Shown here: one piece after another, positions 19,138 through 26,639 of the stretch | Layout: the number at the start of each line of letters is the position of its first letter | Position numbering within the stretch: the stretch's first letter is position 1 | Assembly (NCBI RefSeq): GCF_000482865.1 | Contig: NZ_AXWW01000017.1 | Span: 50,761 to 114,760, forward strand | Source of the DNA: Actinokineospora inagensis DSM 44258 | GTDB taxonomy: Bacteria > Actinomycetota > Actinomycetes > Mycobacteriales > Pseudonocardiaceae | DNA length: 64,000 bases | Reading direction: 5' to 3' | The notes under the pieces: generated by a model | Database searches by the model: none | What the model was told of the DNA's origin: nothing | What the model saw: the letters and a program-made list of their open reading frames with translations, nothing else | Made by a program: the position numbers and the translations under genes

Positions 19138-19845
19138 GTGACGAACACCGAACCACACCACCACGCGCACCACGGCGGGCATGGGCACCAGGGCAGGCCG
19201 TGGCCCGCGCCCGGCGAGCAGAGCCCGACCGAGTTCTGGGAGAACTTCTACACCGAGCGCGACCAGGTCTGGTCCGGCAACCCGAACGACCTGCTGGTCC
19301 GCGAGGTCGCCGACCTGCCGCCGGGCACCGTGCTCGACCTGGGCTGCGCCGAGGGCGGCGACGCCGTCTGGCTCGCCGAGCACGGCTGGCGGGTGACCGG
19401 CGTCGACGTGTCGGCGACCGCGCTGGCCCGCGCCGCCGCGTTGGCCGAGGCCCGCGGCGTGACCGGCTCGATCACCTTCGAGCGGCACGACCTGACCGCG
19501 ACCTTCCCCGAGGGCGACTACGACCTCGTGTGCGCCCAGTACTTCCACTCCCCCGTCGAGCAGGAGAACGAGCGGCAGGACGCGCTGCGCAAGGCGGCCG
19601 GGGCGGTCAGGCCCGGCGGGCGGCTGCTGGTGATCAGCCACGGCGGCTGGCCGACCTGGATGACCGAACCGCCCCGCGAGATCCACTTCATGGGCCCGCG
19701 CCAACTGCTCGACGCACTCCGGCTCGACCCCGCCCGGTGGCAGGTGGAACTGGAGGACGTCGTCGAACGGCCCGCCACCAGCCCGGACGGGGTGGAGGGC
19801 ACCCGCACGGACAACGTGCTGCGGCTGCTCCGGCTACCCGCGTAG
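19138..19845 (+). CDS. Class I SAM-dependent methyltransferase with a His-rich N-terminus
   Basis: A 235-residue protein. The GTG at 19138 begins VTNTEPHHHAHHGGHGHQG, a histidine-rich tail that may bind metal. The methyltransferase fold follows: motif I VLDLGCAEGGDAV near 70, acidic loop VTGVDVSATAL, motif II-like YDLVCAQYF, and a post-motif strand GGRLLVISHGG. The 3' end overlaps the convergent acyl-CoA ligase gene by 12 bases. Substrate unknown; it resembles TehB/thiopurine-type small methyltransferases in outline. Confidence 0.9.
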   Translation: MTNTEPHHHAHHGGHGHQGRPWPAPGEQSPTEFWENFYTERDQVWSGNPNDLLVREVADLPPGTVLDLGCAEGGDAVWLAEHGWRVTGVDVSATALARAAALAEARGVTGSITFERHDLTATFPEGDYDLVCAQYFHSPVEQENERQDALRKAAGAVRPGGRLLVISHGGWPTWMTEPPREIHFMGPRQLLDALRLDPARWQVELEDVVERPATSPDGVEGTRTDNVLRLLRLPA

Positions 19846-21546
19846 GTCGGGGAAGTCGTCCTCGGTGAACTCGCCGGGCGCGGTGGCGGTCGGGTCGGCG
19901 TGCCGCTCGTTCTCCCGGCCGCGCAACTCGACCCGGCGGATCTTCCCGGAGATCGTCTTGGGCAGGTCGGCGAACTCCAGCCTGCGCACCCGCTTGTACG
20001 GGGCCAGGTGCTCGCGGGCGAACGCCAGGATCGACCGGGCGGTCTCGGCGTTCGGCTCGTGGCCCGCGGTGAGCACGACGTAGGCCTTGGGCACCGACAG
20101 CCGGATCGGGTCGGGCGAGGGGACGACGGCGGCCTCGGCGACAGCCGGGTGTTCGATGAGGACGCTCTCCAGCTCGAACGGGGAGATCCGGTAGTCGGAC
20201 GCCTTGAACACGTCGTCGGCGCGGCCGACGTAGGTGATGTAGCCGTCCGCGTCGCGGGAGCCGACGTCGCCGGTGTGGTAGTAGCCGTCCCGCATGGCGT
20301 CGGCGGTGCGGTCGGGGGCGTCGGCGTACCCGGTCATCAGCCCGATCGGGCGCTGGTCCAGGACGACGCAGATCTCGCCCTCGTCGCCCGCCCCGCCGGT
20401 GGCCGGGTCGACCAGCGCGATGGTGAACCCGGGCAGCGGCCTGCCCATCGAGCCCGGTTTGACGTGCTGACCGGGGGTGTTGGCGACCTGCACGCTGGTC
20501 TCGGTCTGGCCGAAACCGTCCCGGATGGTCACCCCCCAGGCCCGGCCGACCTGCTCGATCACCTCGGGGTTGAGCGGCTCACCCGCGCCGACCACCTTCG
20601 TCGGCGGGGTGGCGAGCCTGGTCAGGTCGGACTGGATGAGCATCCGCCACACCGTGGGCGGGGCGCAGAAGCTGGTGACGCCGCACCGGTCCATCTGGGC
20701 CATCAGCGCGACCGCGTCGAACCGGGTGTAGTTGTGGATGAAGACCGTGGCCTCGGCGTTCCACGGCGCGAAGACGTTGCTCCAGGCGTGTTTCGCCCAG
20801 CCGGGCGAGGAGATGTTGAGGTGCACGTCGCCCGGTTCGAGGCCGATCCAGTACATAGTGGACAGATGCCCCACCGGGTACGACACGTGGGTGTGCTCGA
20901 CCAGCTTCGGTTGTGCCGTCGTGCCGGAGGTGAAGTAGAGCAGCAGCGGGTCGTCGGCGGAGGTCGGGGCGCCGGGGGTGAACTCGGCGGGCGCGTCGGC
21001 GGAATCGGCGTAGCTGAGCCAACCTTCGACGGGCTCGCCCACCGCGACGCGGGTGTAGTCGCCGGGGACGTCGTCGAACTTGGCCGCGTCGGCGGAGCGG
21101 GCGACCACGTGCCGGGCCTGCCCCCGGTCCACCCGGTCGCGCAGGTCGGCGGCGGCGAGCAGGGTGCTGGCCGGGATGATCACCGCGCCCAGCTTCATCG
21201 CGGCGAGGATCGTCTCCCACAGCTCACCCTGGTTGCCCAGCATCAGGATGAGCCGGTCGCCGCGCGCCACCCCGTGCCCGCGCAACCAGGACGCGACCTG
21301 GTTCGACCGATGGGACAGCTCGGCGAACGTCCACTTCCGCTCGGTGCCATCCTCTTCGACGATCCACAGCGCGGGCCGGTCGGCGGTCGGCTGGGTCGCG
21401 GCGACGACGTCGAACCAGTCCAGCGCCCAGTTGAACTCCGCAAGCTCCGGCCACCGGAACCCGTCGCGGGCAGCGGCGTAGTCCTCGCGGTGGTGGTGCA
21501 GGAAGTCCCTCGCCGCACGGAAAACGGCGGTCTCCGCCTCGCTCAC
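19834..21546 (-). CDS. AMP-forming acyl-CoA synthetase
   Basis: A 570-residue adenylate-forming ligase that activates a carboxylic acid with ATP and CoA. The P-loop YFTSGTTAQPKLVEHTH is near 209-225, the adenylate motif DGFGQTETS near 345, YHTGD near 425, and the catalytic Lys535 lies in TISGKIRRVEL. The pattern is closest to medium-chain acyl-CoA synthetases. Length is normal. It starts at ATG 21546. Together with the crotonase gene upstream on the same strand (82 bases apart) it suggests a fatty or aromatic acid degradation step. Confidence 0.94.
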   Translation of the reverse strand: MSEAETAVFRAARDFLHHHREDYAAARDGFRWPELAEFNWALDWFDVVAATQPTADRPALWIVEEDGTERKWTFAELSHRSNQVASWLRGHGVARGDRLILMLGNQGELWETILAAMKLGAVIIPASTLLAAADLRDRVDRGQARHVVARSADAAKFDDVPGDYTRVAVGEPVEGWLSYADSADAPAEFTPGAPTSADDPLLLYFTSGTTAQPKLVEHTHVSYPVGHLSTMYWIGLEPGDVHLNISSPGWAKHAWSNVFAPWNAEATVFIHNYTRFDAVALMAQMDRCGVTSFCAPPTVWRMLIQSDLTRLATPPTKVVGAGEPLNPEVIEQVGRAWGVTIRDGFGQTETSVQVANTPGQHVKPGSMGRPLPGFTIALVDPATGGAGDEGEICVVLDQRPIGLMTGYADAPDRTADAMRDGYYHTGDVGSRDADGYITYVGRADDVFKASDYRISPFELESVLIEHPAVAEAAVVPSPDPIRLSVPKAYVVLTAGHEPNAETARSILAFAREHLAPYKRVRRLEFADLPKTISGKIRRVELRGRENERHADPTATAPGEFTEDDFPDLRG

Positions 21547-21627
21547 GATGGCTCCCTCCAGGATCTGCTGGGCACCGGATGAGCCTGCCGCAGCCGGGTC
21601 CGGTTGACCAGCGTGGGTTGTCGAGCA

Positions 21628-22449
21628 CTAACGGCCGGTGAACTTGGGCGACCTGCGCTCCAGGAACGCCTGGACGGCCTCGCCGAGGTCCTTGCTGGGC
21701 AGGAAAGCGGCGTTCCACGCGGACACGTACCGCAGGCCGTCGGCGACCCGGCGCTCCCGCTCGTGGCCGAGCACGTCCTTGGTGCCCTGCACGACCAGCG
21801 GCGGGTTCGCGGCGATGGCGGCGGCCGTCGACCGGGCCTCGGCGAGGACGGTGTCCCGGTCGGGGTAGACGTCGTTGACCAGACCGATGCGCAGCGCGCG
21901 CTCGGCGTCGATGTCCTTGCCGGTGAAGGCGAGTTCGCGCAGGTGCCCCTCGCCGATGATCCCGGCGAGGCGCTGCAGGCTGCCCAGGTCGGCGACGATC
22001 GCGACCTTCACCTCGCGCAGGCTGAACTTGGCGTCCGCGCTGGCGACCCGGATGTCTGCGGCGGCGACCACGTCCAACCCGCCGCCGATGCACCAGCCGC
22101 TGACCGCCGCGATCACCGGCTTGCGGCAGGCGGCCACCGACGTCACCGCGTGTTGCAGGGCGCGGACCTCGTCGAGGAACTCCGCCCGTGGACCGGCCAG
22201 CGCGTCGCCGAGCAGGCCCGCCCAGGACGGCATCATCGCCGGGAGGTCGAGGCCGTAGGAGAAGTGCGCGCCGCTGCCGGTCAGCACGACCGCCCGGACC
22301 GCCGGGTCGGCGTCCAGTCGGGTGAACACGACCGGCAGTTCGCGCCAGAAGTCCGGTCCCATCGCGTTGCCCTTGCCCGGCCCGAGCAGGGTCACCTCCG
22401 CGACGTGATCGGCCACGTCGACCTTGAGCGACACCAGGTTCTCCGTCAT
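21628..22449 (-). CDS. Enoyl-CoA hydratase/isomerase (crotonase) family protein
   Basis: A 273-residue crotonase-fold enzyme. The oxyanion-hole segments are GAHFSYGLDLPAM near 60 and VSGWCIGGGLDVVAAADIR near 118-136. The acidic residues in SLREVKVAIVADLGSLQRL near 144-162 fit the dienoyl-CoA isomerase (ECH1) subgroup better than a simple hydratase. It starts at ATG 22449 and lies upstream of the acyl-CoA synthetase on the same strand, so the two may act in one beta-oxidation side pathway. Confidence 0.93.
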   Translation of the reverse strand: MTENLVSLKVDVADHVAEVTLLGPGKGNAMGPDFWRELPVVFTRLDADPAVRAVVLTGSGAHFSYGLDLPAMMPSWAGLLGDALAGPRAEFLDEVRALQHAVTSVAACRKPVIAAVSGWCIGGGLDVVAAADIRVASADAKFSLREVKVAIVADLGSLQRLAGIIGEGHLRELAFTGKDIDAERALRIGLVNDVYPDRDTVLAEARSTAAAIAANPPLVVQGTKDVLGHERERRVADGLRYVSAWNAAFLPSKDLGEAVQAFLERRSPKFTGR

Positions 22450-22574
22450 GCGTTCACATTACCCAGGAGTAACCACGGTGAGCACTTCCCCCGATCGTGT
22501 GGCGCCGTGATCACCGGGGGACGGCCGGTGGCGAGGTAGGTTCCTCGGCGAGTCAGAGGTGGCGAGGAGGACCG

Positions 22575-22748
22575 ATGGCGGACCAGGGTGTGATGTCCAC
22601 CCCGATCTTCGACCAGTTGCTGCGCGAGATGACCGAGGGCGCCGCGGCCGCGGAACAGGCCCGCGACGACGCGCAGTCGGTCGGCGGCACGGGCACGCCC
22701 GCGCCCAAGCCGAGCCAGGGCGGGCGGCGCCGGGCCAAGACGAGCTGA
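22575..22748 (+). CDS. Small hypothetical protein (57 residues)
   Basis: ATG 22575 has GAGGAGGA four bases upstream, a near-ideal ribosome site. The product MADQGVMSTPIFDQLLREM is followed by an Ala-rich helix and a basic Lys/Arg tail (QGGRRRAKTS). The tail could bind nucleic acid, but this is a guess. Not recognised. It stands alone between the crotonase (divergent) and the ArsR gene. Confidence 0.65.
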   Translation: MADQGVMSTPIFDQLLREMTEGAAAAEQARDDAQSVGGTGTPAPKPSQGGRRRAKTS

Positions 22749-22866
22749 GGCGCGACCGCGGCGTCAGCGGCACTGCGTCAGCGGCAACACGTCAGCGGCA
22801 CAGTGGTGCGTGGTCACTCGACCGTAGTCATTTGACACAGTGCGTCCACGTTCAGAGACTCGCTGT

Positions 22867-23391
22867 ATGAACATGGGGGATTCACACTCGACGCTGCACG
22901 GGATGCGCGCGCTCGCGCACCCGCTGCGGATGCGCATCCTGTCCCTGGTGACCGACCGCGCGATGAGCGCCGCCGAGGTGGCCAGGGAGCTCGGCGACAG
23001 CCAGCCCAACATCAGCTACCACCTGCGCAAGCTCGCCGACGCGGGCCTGGTGGAGATCGTCGCGGAGGTGCCCATCCGCGGCGGCATCGCCAAGCGCTAC
23101 CAGCACACACCGCCCACGGTCGCCGCGCCGCGCGACCCGGAGGACTCTCGAGAGACCCTGGCCAGGGCGCTGGCCGCCAGTCTCGGCACCCGCTCGGCGC
23201 AGCGGAAACCGGGCAACGCCGAGGCGCTCACCGACGCCGAGCTGTGGGTCGACCCGCAGGTCTGGCGGGACACGGTGGCGCACGTGCGCGAGGTGAGCCT
23301 GCGGCTGCGCGACGCGGCCCAGCCGCCGCGCACCCCCGGCACGGTGCGGGTCAGCACCACGATCTCCATGTTCGAGATGGACCGCTGTTGA
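22867..23391 (+). CDS. ArsR-type winged-helix transcriptional regulator
   Basis: A 174-residue regulator. An N-terminal helix-turn-helix (ALAHPLRMRILSLV, MSAAEVARELGDSQPNISYH) is followed by the wing (LVEIVAEVPIRGGIAKRYQ). The C-terminal ~90 residues are an effector or dimer region without obvious metal Cys. It starts at ATG 22867. Its TGA overlaps a TTG that could start the MFS gene downstream, so regulator and transporter form one operon, and the regulator probably controls the exporter. Confidence 0.92.
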   Translation: MNMGDSHSTLHGMRALAHPLRMRILSLVTDRAMSAAEVARELGDSQPNISYHLRKLADAGLVEIVAEVPIRGGIAKRYQHTPPTVAAPRDPEDSRETLARALAASLGTRSAQRKPGNAEALTDAELWVDPQVWRDTVAHVREVSLRLRDAAQPPRTPGTVRVSTTISMFEMDRC

Positions 23392-23405
23392 CCGGGTCGG
23401 CCGGG

Positions 23406-24605
23406 ATGCTCGCCCCGTTGCGGGCACCCGTGTTCCGCAGGCTCGCCGTCGGCAGGGTGACCACGTACATCGGCAACGCCGTCGCGCCGGTCGCGCTGGC
23501 GTTCGCCGTGCTGGACCTCACCGGTTCGGTGGTCGCGCTGGGGATCGTGGTCGGTACCCGGTCCATCGCCAACGTGCTCCTGCTGCTCATGGGCGGCGTC
23601 CTGGCCGACCGGCTCCCCCGGGCGGTGATCCTGGAGGGCGCGAGCTTCGCCGCGGCCGCCTCGCAGGCGGCCACGGCGCTCGCCGTGCTGTTCCACTTCG
23701 CCTCGGTGCCGCTGCTGGTGGTGCTGAGCGTGGTCAACGGTGCCGTCTCCGCCGCGTCGCTGCCCGCGGCATCCGCGCTGACCCCGCAGACGGTGCCCGC
23801 CACCGAGATCCGCCAGGCCAACGCCCTGGTCCGGATCGGCATCAACGGCGCCCTGGTCACCGGATCGTCGCTGGGCGGCATGCTGGCCGCCCTCGCCGGA
23901 CCCGGCTGGGCGATGGCGGCCACCGCGGTCGTGTTCCTGGCCGCCGCGCTCTGCTACGCCCGGGTCGACGTCCCCGAGGTCGACGCCGCCGCGCCCACCC
24001 GGCTGGTCGCCGACTTGCGCGAGGGGTGGACCGAGTTCACCGCCCGCGCCTGGGTGTGGTCGGTGGTGCTCGCCTTCATGGTCGTCAACGCGGCGGTGAC
24101 CGGCGGCATCCAGGTCCTCGGCCCCGCCATCGCCGACACCACCTTCGGCAGGCTCGCCTGGGGGTTCATCCTCGGCGCGCAAACGGTCGGCGCCCTCCTC
24201 GGCGGTGTCGTCGCCAGCCGTTGGCAACCCCGGCACGCGTTGCTGTTCGGCACCGCGTTGGTCGCCGTCGAGGCGGTGCCGTTGTTGGTCTTGGCGCACG
24301 CCCAGTACGTCATCCCGCTGCTGGTGGTGATGTTCATCGGCGGGGTCGCGACCGAGCAGTTCGGCATCGCCTGGGACGTGTCGCTGCAGGAGAACGTGCC
24401 CCAAGCCCACCTCGCCCGCGTCTACTCCTACGACGCGCTGGGTTCGTTCATCGCGCTGCCCCTCGGCGAGATCGCCGTGGGGCCGCTCGCGGCGCACTTC
24501 GGCACCGCGACCACCCTGACCGGACTGGCGATCCTGGTCGTGGTCGCCGTCGCGGCGGCGACGCTCGCCCCCAGCGTCCGGGCGCTCACCCTGCGGCCCC
24601 GTTGA
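23406..24605 (+). CDS. MFS transporter (EntS-like exporter)
   Basis: A 399-residue protein with about twelve membrane segments. N-terminal features: VGRVTTYIGNAVAPVALAFA and the loop GVLADRLPRAVIL, which is the MFS motif A region. The start could be TTG 23388, which overlaps the ArsR stop (TTGA), or ATG 23406; neither has a strong ribosome site and I chose the ATG. It belongs to the group of MFS exporters for siderophores and drugs; the cargo is unknown. Co-transcribed with the ArsR regulator. Confidence 0.92.
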   Translation: MLAPLRAPVFRRLAVGRVTTYIGNAVAPVALAFAVLDLTGSVVALGIVVGTRSIANVLLLLMGGVLADRLPRAVILEGASFAAAASQAATALAVLFHFASVPLLVVLSVVNGAVSAASLPAASALTPQTVPATEIRQANALVRIGINGALVTGSSLGGMLAALAGPGWAMAATAVVFLAAALCYARVDVPEVDAAAPTRLVADLREGWTEFTARAWVWSVVLAFMVVNAAVTGGIQVLGPAIADTTFGRLAWGFILGAQTVGALLGGVVASRWQPRHALLFGTALVAVEAVPLLVLAHAQYVIPLLVVMFIGGVATEQFGIAWDVSLQENVPQAHLARVYSYDALGSFIALPLGEIAVGPLAAHFGTATTLTGLAILVVVAVAAATLAPSVRALTLRPR

Positions 24606-24638
24606 CGCGCGATGGGTCACGCGCCAACGGAAGTGGGT

Positions 24639-25277
24639 CTAGCGGGTCGCGAAAGCCTTGCCGGTACTCGCGGCCAGGTCGTGCGCGGCCGCGGCGGACT
24701 GGTGCGACAAGGGGATCAGGTCGGCCATCGCCGGGTTGACCTCGGCCATGGTCAGTTCCGCGGTCACCTCGGTCACGTCCGCGCCGAAGACGTCGCGGAA
24801 GATCCGGACCAGCCAGGGCGTCGCGTGGTCCCAGCCCTCGCGGGGCGTGCCCGGACCGTAACCGCCGCCGCGCGCGACAGCGAGGGCGACGGATTTGCCC
24901 GCGAGCGGGGACTTGCCCGGCCTGAACCGCGGGTCGGTGATCAGCATGTCGATCCAGGCCTTGAGGTGCAGCGAGATCCCGAAGTTGTACAGCGGCGCGG
25001 CGATGACAGCGGCGTCGGCGGTGGCCAGTTCATCGGCGATCGCGGTGGCCAGGTCGACCGCGCCTGCCTGCTCGGGGGTGCGCTGGTCGATGGGCAGTTC
25101 CCGGCCTGCCAACGCCGCGGACCAGGCGGTGATCGGGACGGGGTCGGCGAAGACGTCACGGTGCCGCACGGTGCCGTCCGGGTGCTCGGCCCGCCACGCG
25201 CCGGTGACGGTGTCGGCGAGGGCACGGCTGACCGAACCACCGGCGCGGATGCTGCTGTCGACTCGGAGCAGGATCAA
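24639..25277 (-). CDS. FMN-dependent NADH:quinone reductase / azoreductase (AzoR family)
   Basis: A 212-residue flavodoxin-like oxidoreductase. The N-terminal phosphate loop is VDSSIRAGGSVSRAL; the family motif AAPLYNFGISLHLKAWID is near 93-110 and the second FMN loop ARGGGYGPG near 134. It uses a TTG start at 25277 with GGAGGAAGCC before it. It is divergent from a MarR gene, and a palindrome lies between them, which fits MarR control of quinone-stress defence. Confidence 0.93.
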   Translation of the reverse strand: MILLRVDSSIRAGGSVSRALADTVTGAWRAEHPDGTVRHRDVFADPVPITAWSAALAGRELPIDQRTPEQAGAVDLATAIADELATADAAVIAAPLYNFGISLHLKAWIDMLITDPRFRPGKSPLAGKSVALAVARGGGYGPGTPREGWDHATPWLVRIFRDVFGADVTEVTAELTMAEVNPAMADLIPLSHQSAAAAHDLAASTGKAFATR

Positions 25278-25294
25278 GGCTTCCTCCGGGATTT

Positions 25295-25319
25295 AGATCG
25301 TCTGTTCTGCAGATCATCT
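25295..25319. promoter_or_regulatory. Imperfect palindrome in the azoreductase/marR intergenic region (putative MarR operator)
   Basis: AGATCGTCTG (25295-25304), a 5 bp spacer and CAGATCATCT (25310-25319) form arms matching in 8 of 10 positions. It sits between the divergent starts at 25277 and 25369, where an autoregulating MarR repressor would be expected to bind. Confidence 0.6.
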
Positions 25320-25368
25320 TGCCCGCAGAAGGATTCCGCTGTCCACCTTGTGCCGTACGATTGCGACC

Positions 25369-25833
25369 GTGCCCACACCAGCCGTCGAGTCCGACCTGGG
25401 CTGGGCCTTGGGCGCCGTCTTCCGTGGCTATGTCCGCGCCGCCGAGCAGGTGCTCGCGGGCCTCCCCGGCGGCCCCCGCGGCTACCAGGTCCTCACCACC
25501 GCCATCGAGGGCGAGTCGTGCAGCCAGCAGACCCTCGCCCACCGCCTCGGCGTGGACAAAACGGTGATGACCTACCTCATCGACGACCTCGAACGCACCG
25601 GCCTCGTCGAACGCCGCCCCGACCCCACCGACCGCCGCGCCCGCCTCCTCTCCGCCACCGACGCGGGCCACCGCAGGCACACCGAGACAACCGCAGCCCT
25701 ACACGCCGTCGAGGCCGAAGTCCTCACCCCCCTAACCCCCACCGAACGCGAAACCCTCCGCGACCTCCTCCGCAAACTCGCCACCCACCAGGGCGACCCC
25801 ACCACCCACCCCTGCGCCACCAACCCCTGCTGA
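25369..25833 (+). CDS. MarR-family transcriptional regulator
   Basis: A 154-residue winged-helix regulator: CSQQTLAHRLGVDKTVMTYL is the recognition region (~50-69) and LVERRPDPTDRRARLLSATD the wing. It starts at GTG 25369. It is divergent from the azoreductase and probably represses it. The last third of the gene is strikingly A/C-rich on the coding strand (45 of 60 bases at 25741-25800 by hand count), unlike the first third, and it runs into the CRISPR array 84 bases downstream. Confidence 0.92.
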   Translation: MPTPAVESDLGWALGAVFRGYVRAAEQVLAGLPGGPRGYQVLTTAIEGESCSQQTLAHRLGVDKTVMTYLIDDLERTGLVERRPDPTDRRARLLSATDAGHRRHTETTAALHAVEAEVLTPLTPTERETLRDLLRKLATHQGDPTTHPCATNPC

Positions 25834-25916
25834 CACCCAGCGGTTTGTCGAGCCCCGGCAACCGTTTCGCGGGTTAACCAGCAGCCTCGCCACCACCGCA
25901 GCCGCTCACCCCTTCG

Positions 25917-26552
25917 ACAACAGCCCCGCGTACGGGGATGACTGGTTGATGTGGTTAGGCGGCCGGTGATTGTGGGGAACAGCCCCGCGCGTGCGGGGAT
26001 GACGCCCACGGAACCAAGGCATCCTTGGGGATGCCCGGAACAGCCCCGCGCATGCGGGGATGACCTGTTGGATTTGTTCGGCGTGCTTGATCTGCTGGGA
26101 ACAGCCCCGCGCGTGCGGGGATGACGCCCACGGAACCAAGGCATCCTTGGGGATGCCCGGAACAGCCCCGCGCATGCGGGGATGACCTGTTGGATTTGTT
26201 CGGCGTGCTTGATCTGCTGGGAACAGCCCCGCGCGTGCGGGGATGACTTGAACACGTTGGGGATCTTCATGACCCCGTCGGGAACAGCCCCGCGCGTGCG
26301 GGGATGACGCCGAGACCGTCGTCGCCATCACCCCCGCCTACGGAACAGCCCCGCGCGTGCGGGGATGACAAGGCCGATCAGGCAATCGGCGACGAGAGCA
26401 CAGGAACAGCCCCGCGCGTGCGGGGATGACAAGTCCACTCAGGATGGTGCGCAGGTTGGGCAGGGAACAGCCCCGCGCGTGCGGGGATGACAGGTCCGCG
26501 GCTATGACCTGCCGGAGGGTGTGCGGAACAGCCCCGCGCGTGCGGGGATGAC
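25917..26552 (-). CRISPR. Type I-E-like CRISPR array: 10 intact repeats plus 1 degenerate, 10 spacers
   Basis: 28 bp repeats (plus strand begins GGAACAGCCCC and ends CGGGGATGAC) start at 25976, 26037, 26098, 26159, 26220, 26281, 26342, 26403, 26464 and 26525. A shortened copy lies at 25917-25942. All spacers are 33 bp. On the minus strand the repeat reads GTCATCCCC, a GC hairpin, then CTGTTCC. This matches the type I-E layout (5 nt before and 7-8 nt after the hairpin), so the array is transcribed leftward, with the leader near 26553 and the decayed repeat at the trailer end. Spacers at 26004 and 26126 are identical, as are those at 26065 and 26187. No cas gene is in the window. Confidence 0.97.
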
Positions 26553-26639
26553 ACTTGATGACCAGGGGCGCTATAAGCCAAGCCCTCCGTTCTCATTCAC
26601 TTTCGCGGTCGGCTTGCCCATCCCCATCAGCAGAGCCCC
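26553..26639 (-). promoter_or_regulatory. Putative CRISPR leader/promoter between the array and the uvrB stop
   Basis: Only 87 bases separate the last intact repeat from the uvrB stop codon. On the minus strand GGCTTATAGCG lies about 20 bases before the first repeat and could be a -10 element. It is the only place a leader can sit, since the degenerate repeat marks the other end as the trailer. Confidence 0.5.

Noticed and set aside
25572-26331. Open frames through the CRISPR array with repeated SSPHARGC peptides
   Set aside because: The peptide repeats are only translations of the CRISPR repeat; 61 bp periodicity rotates the frame.
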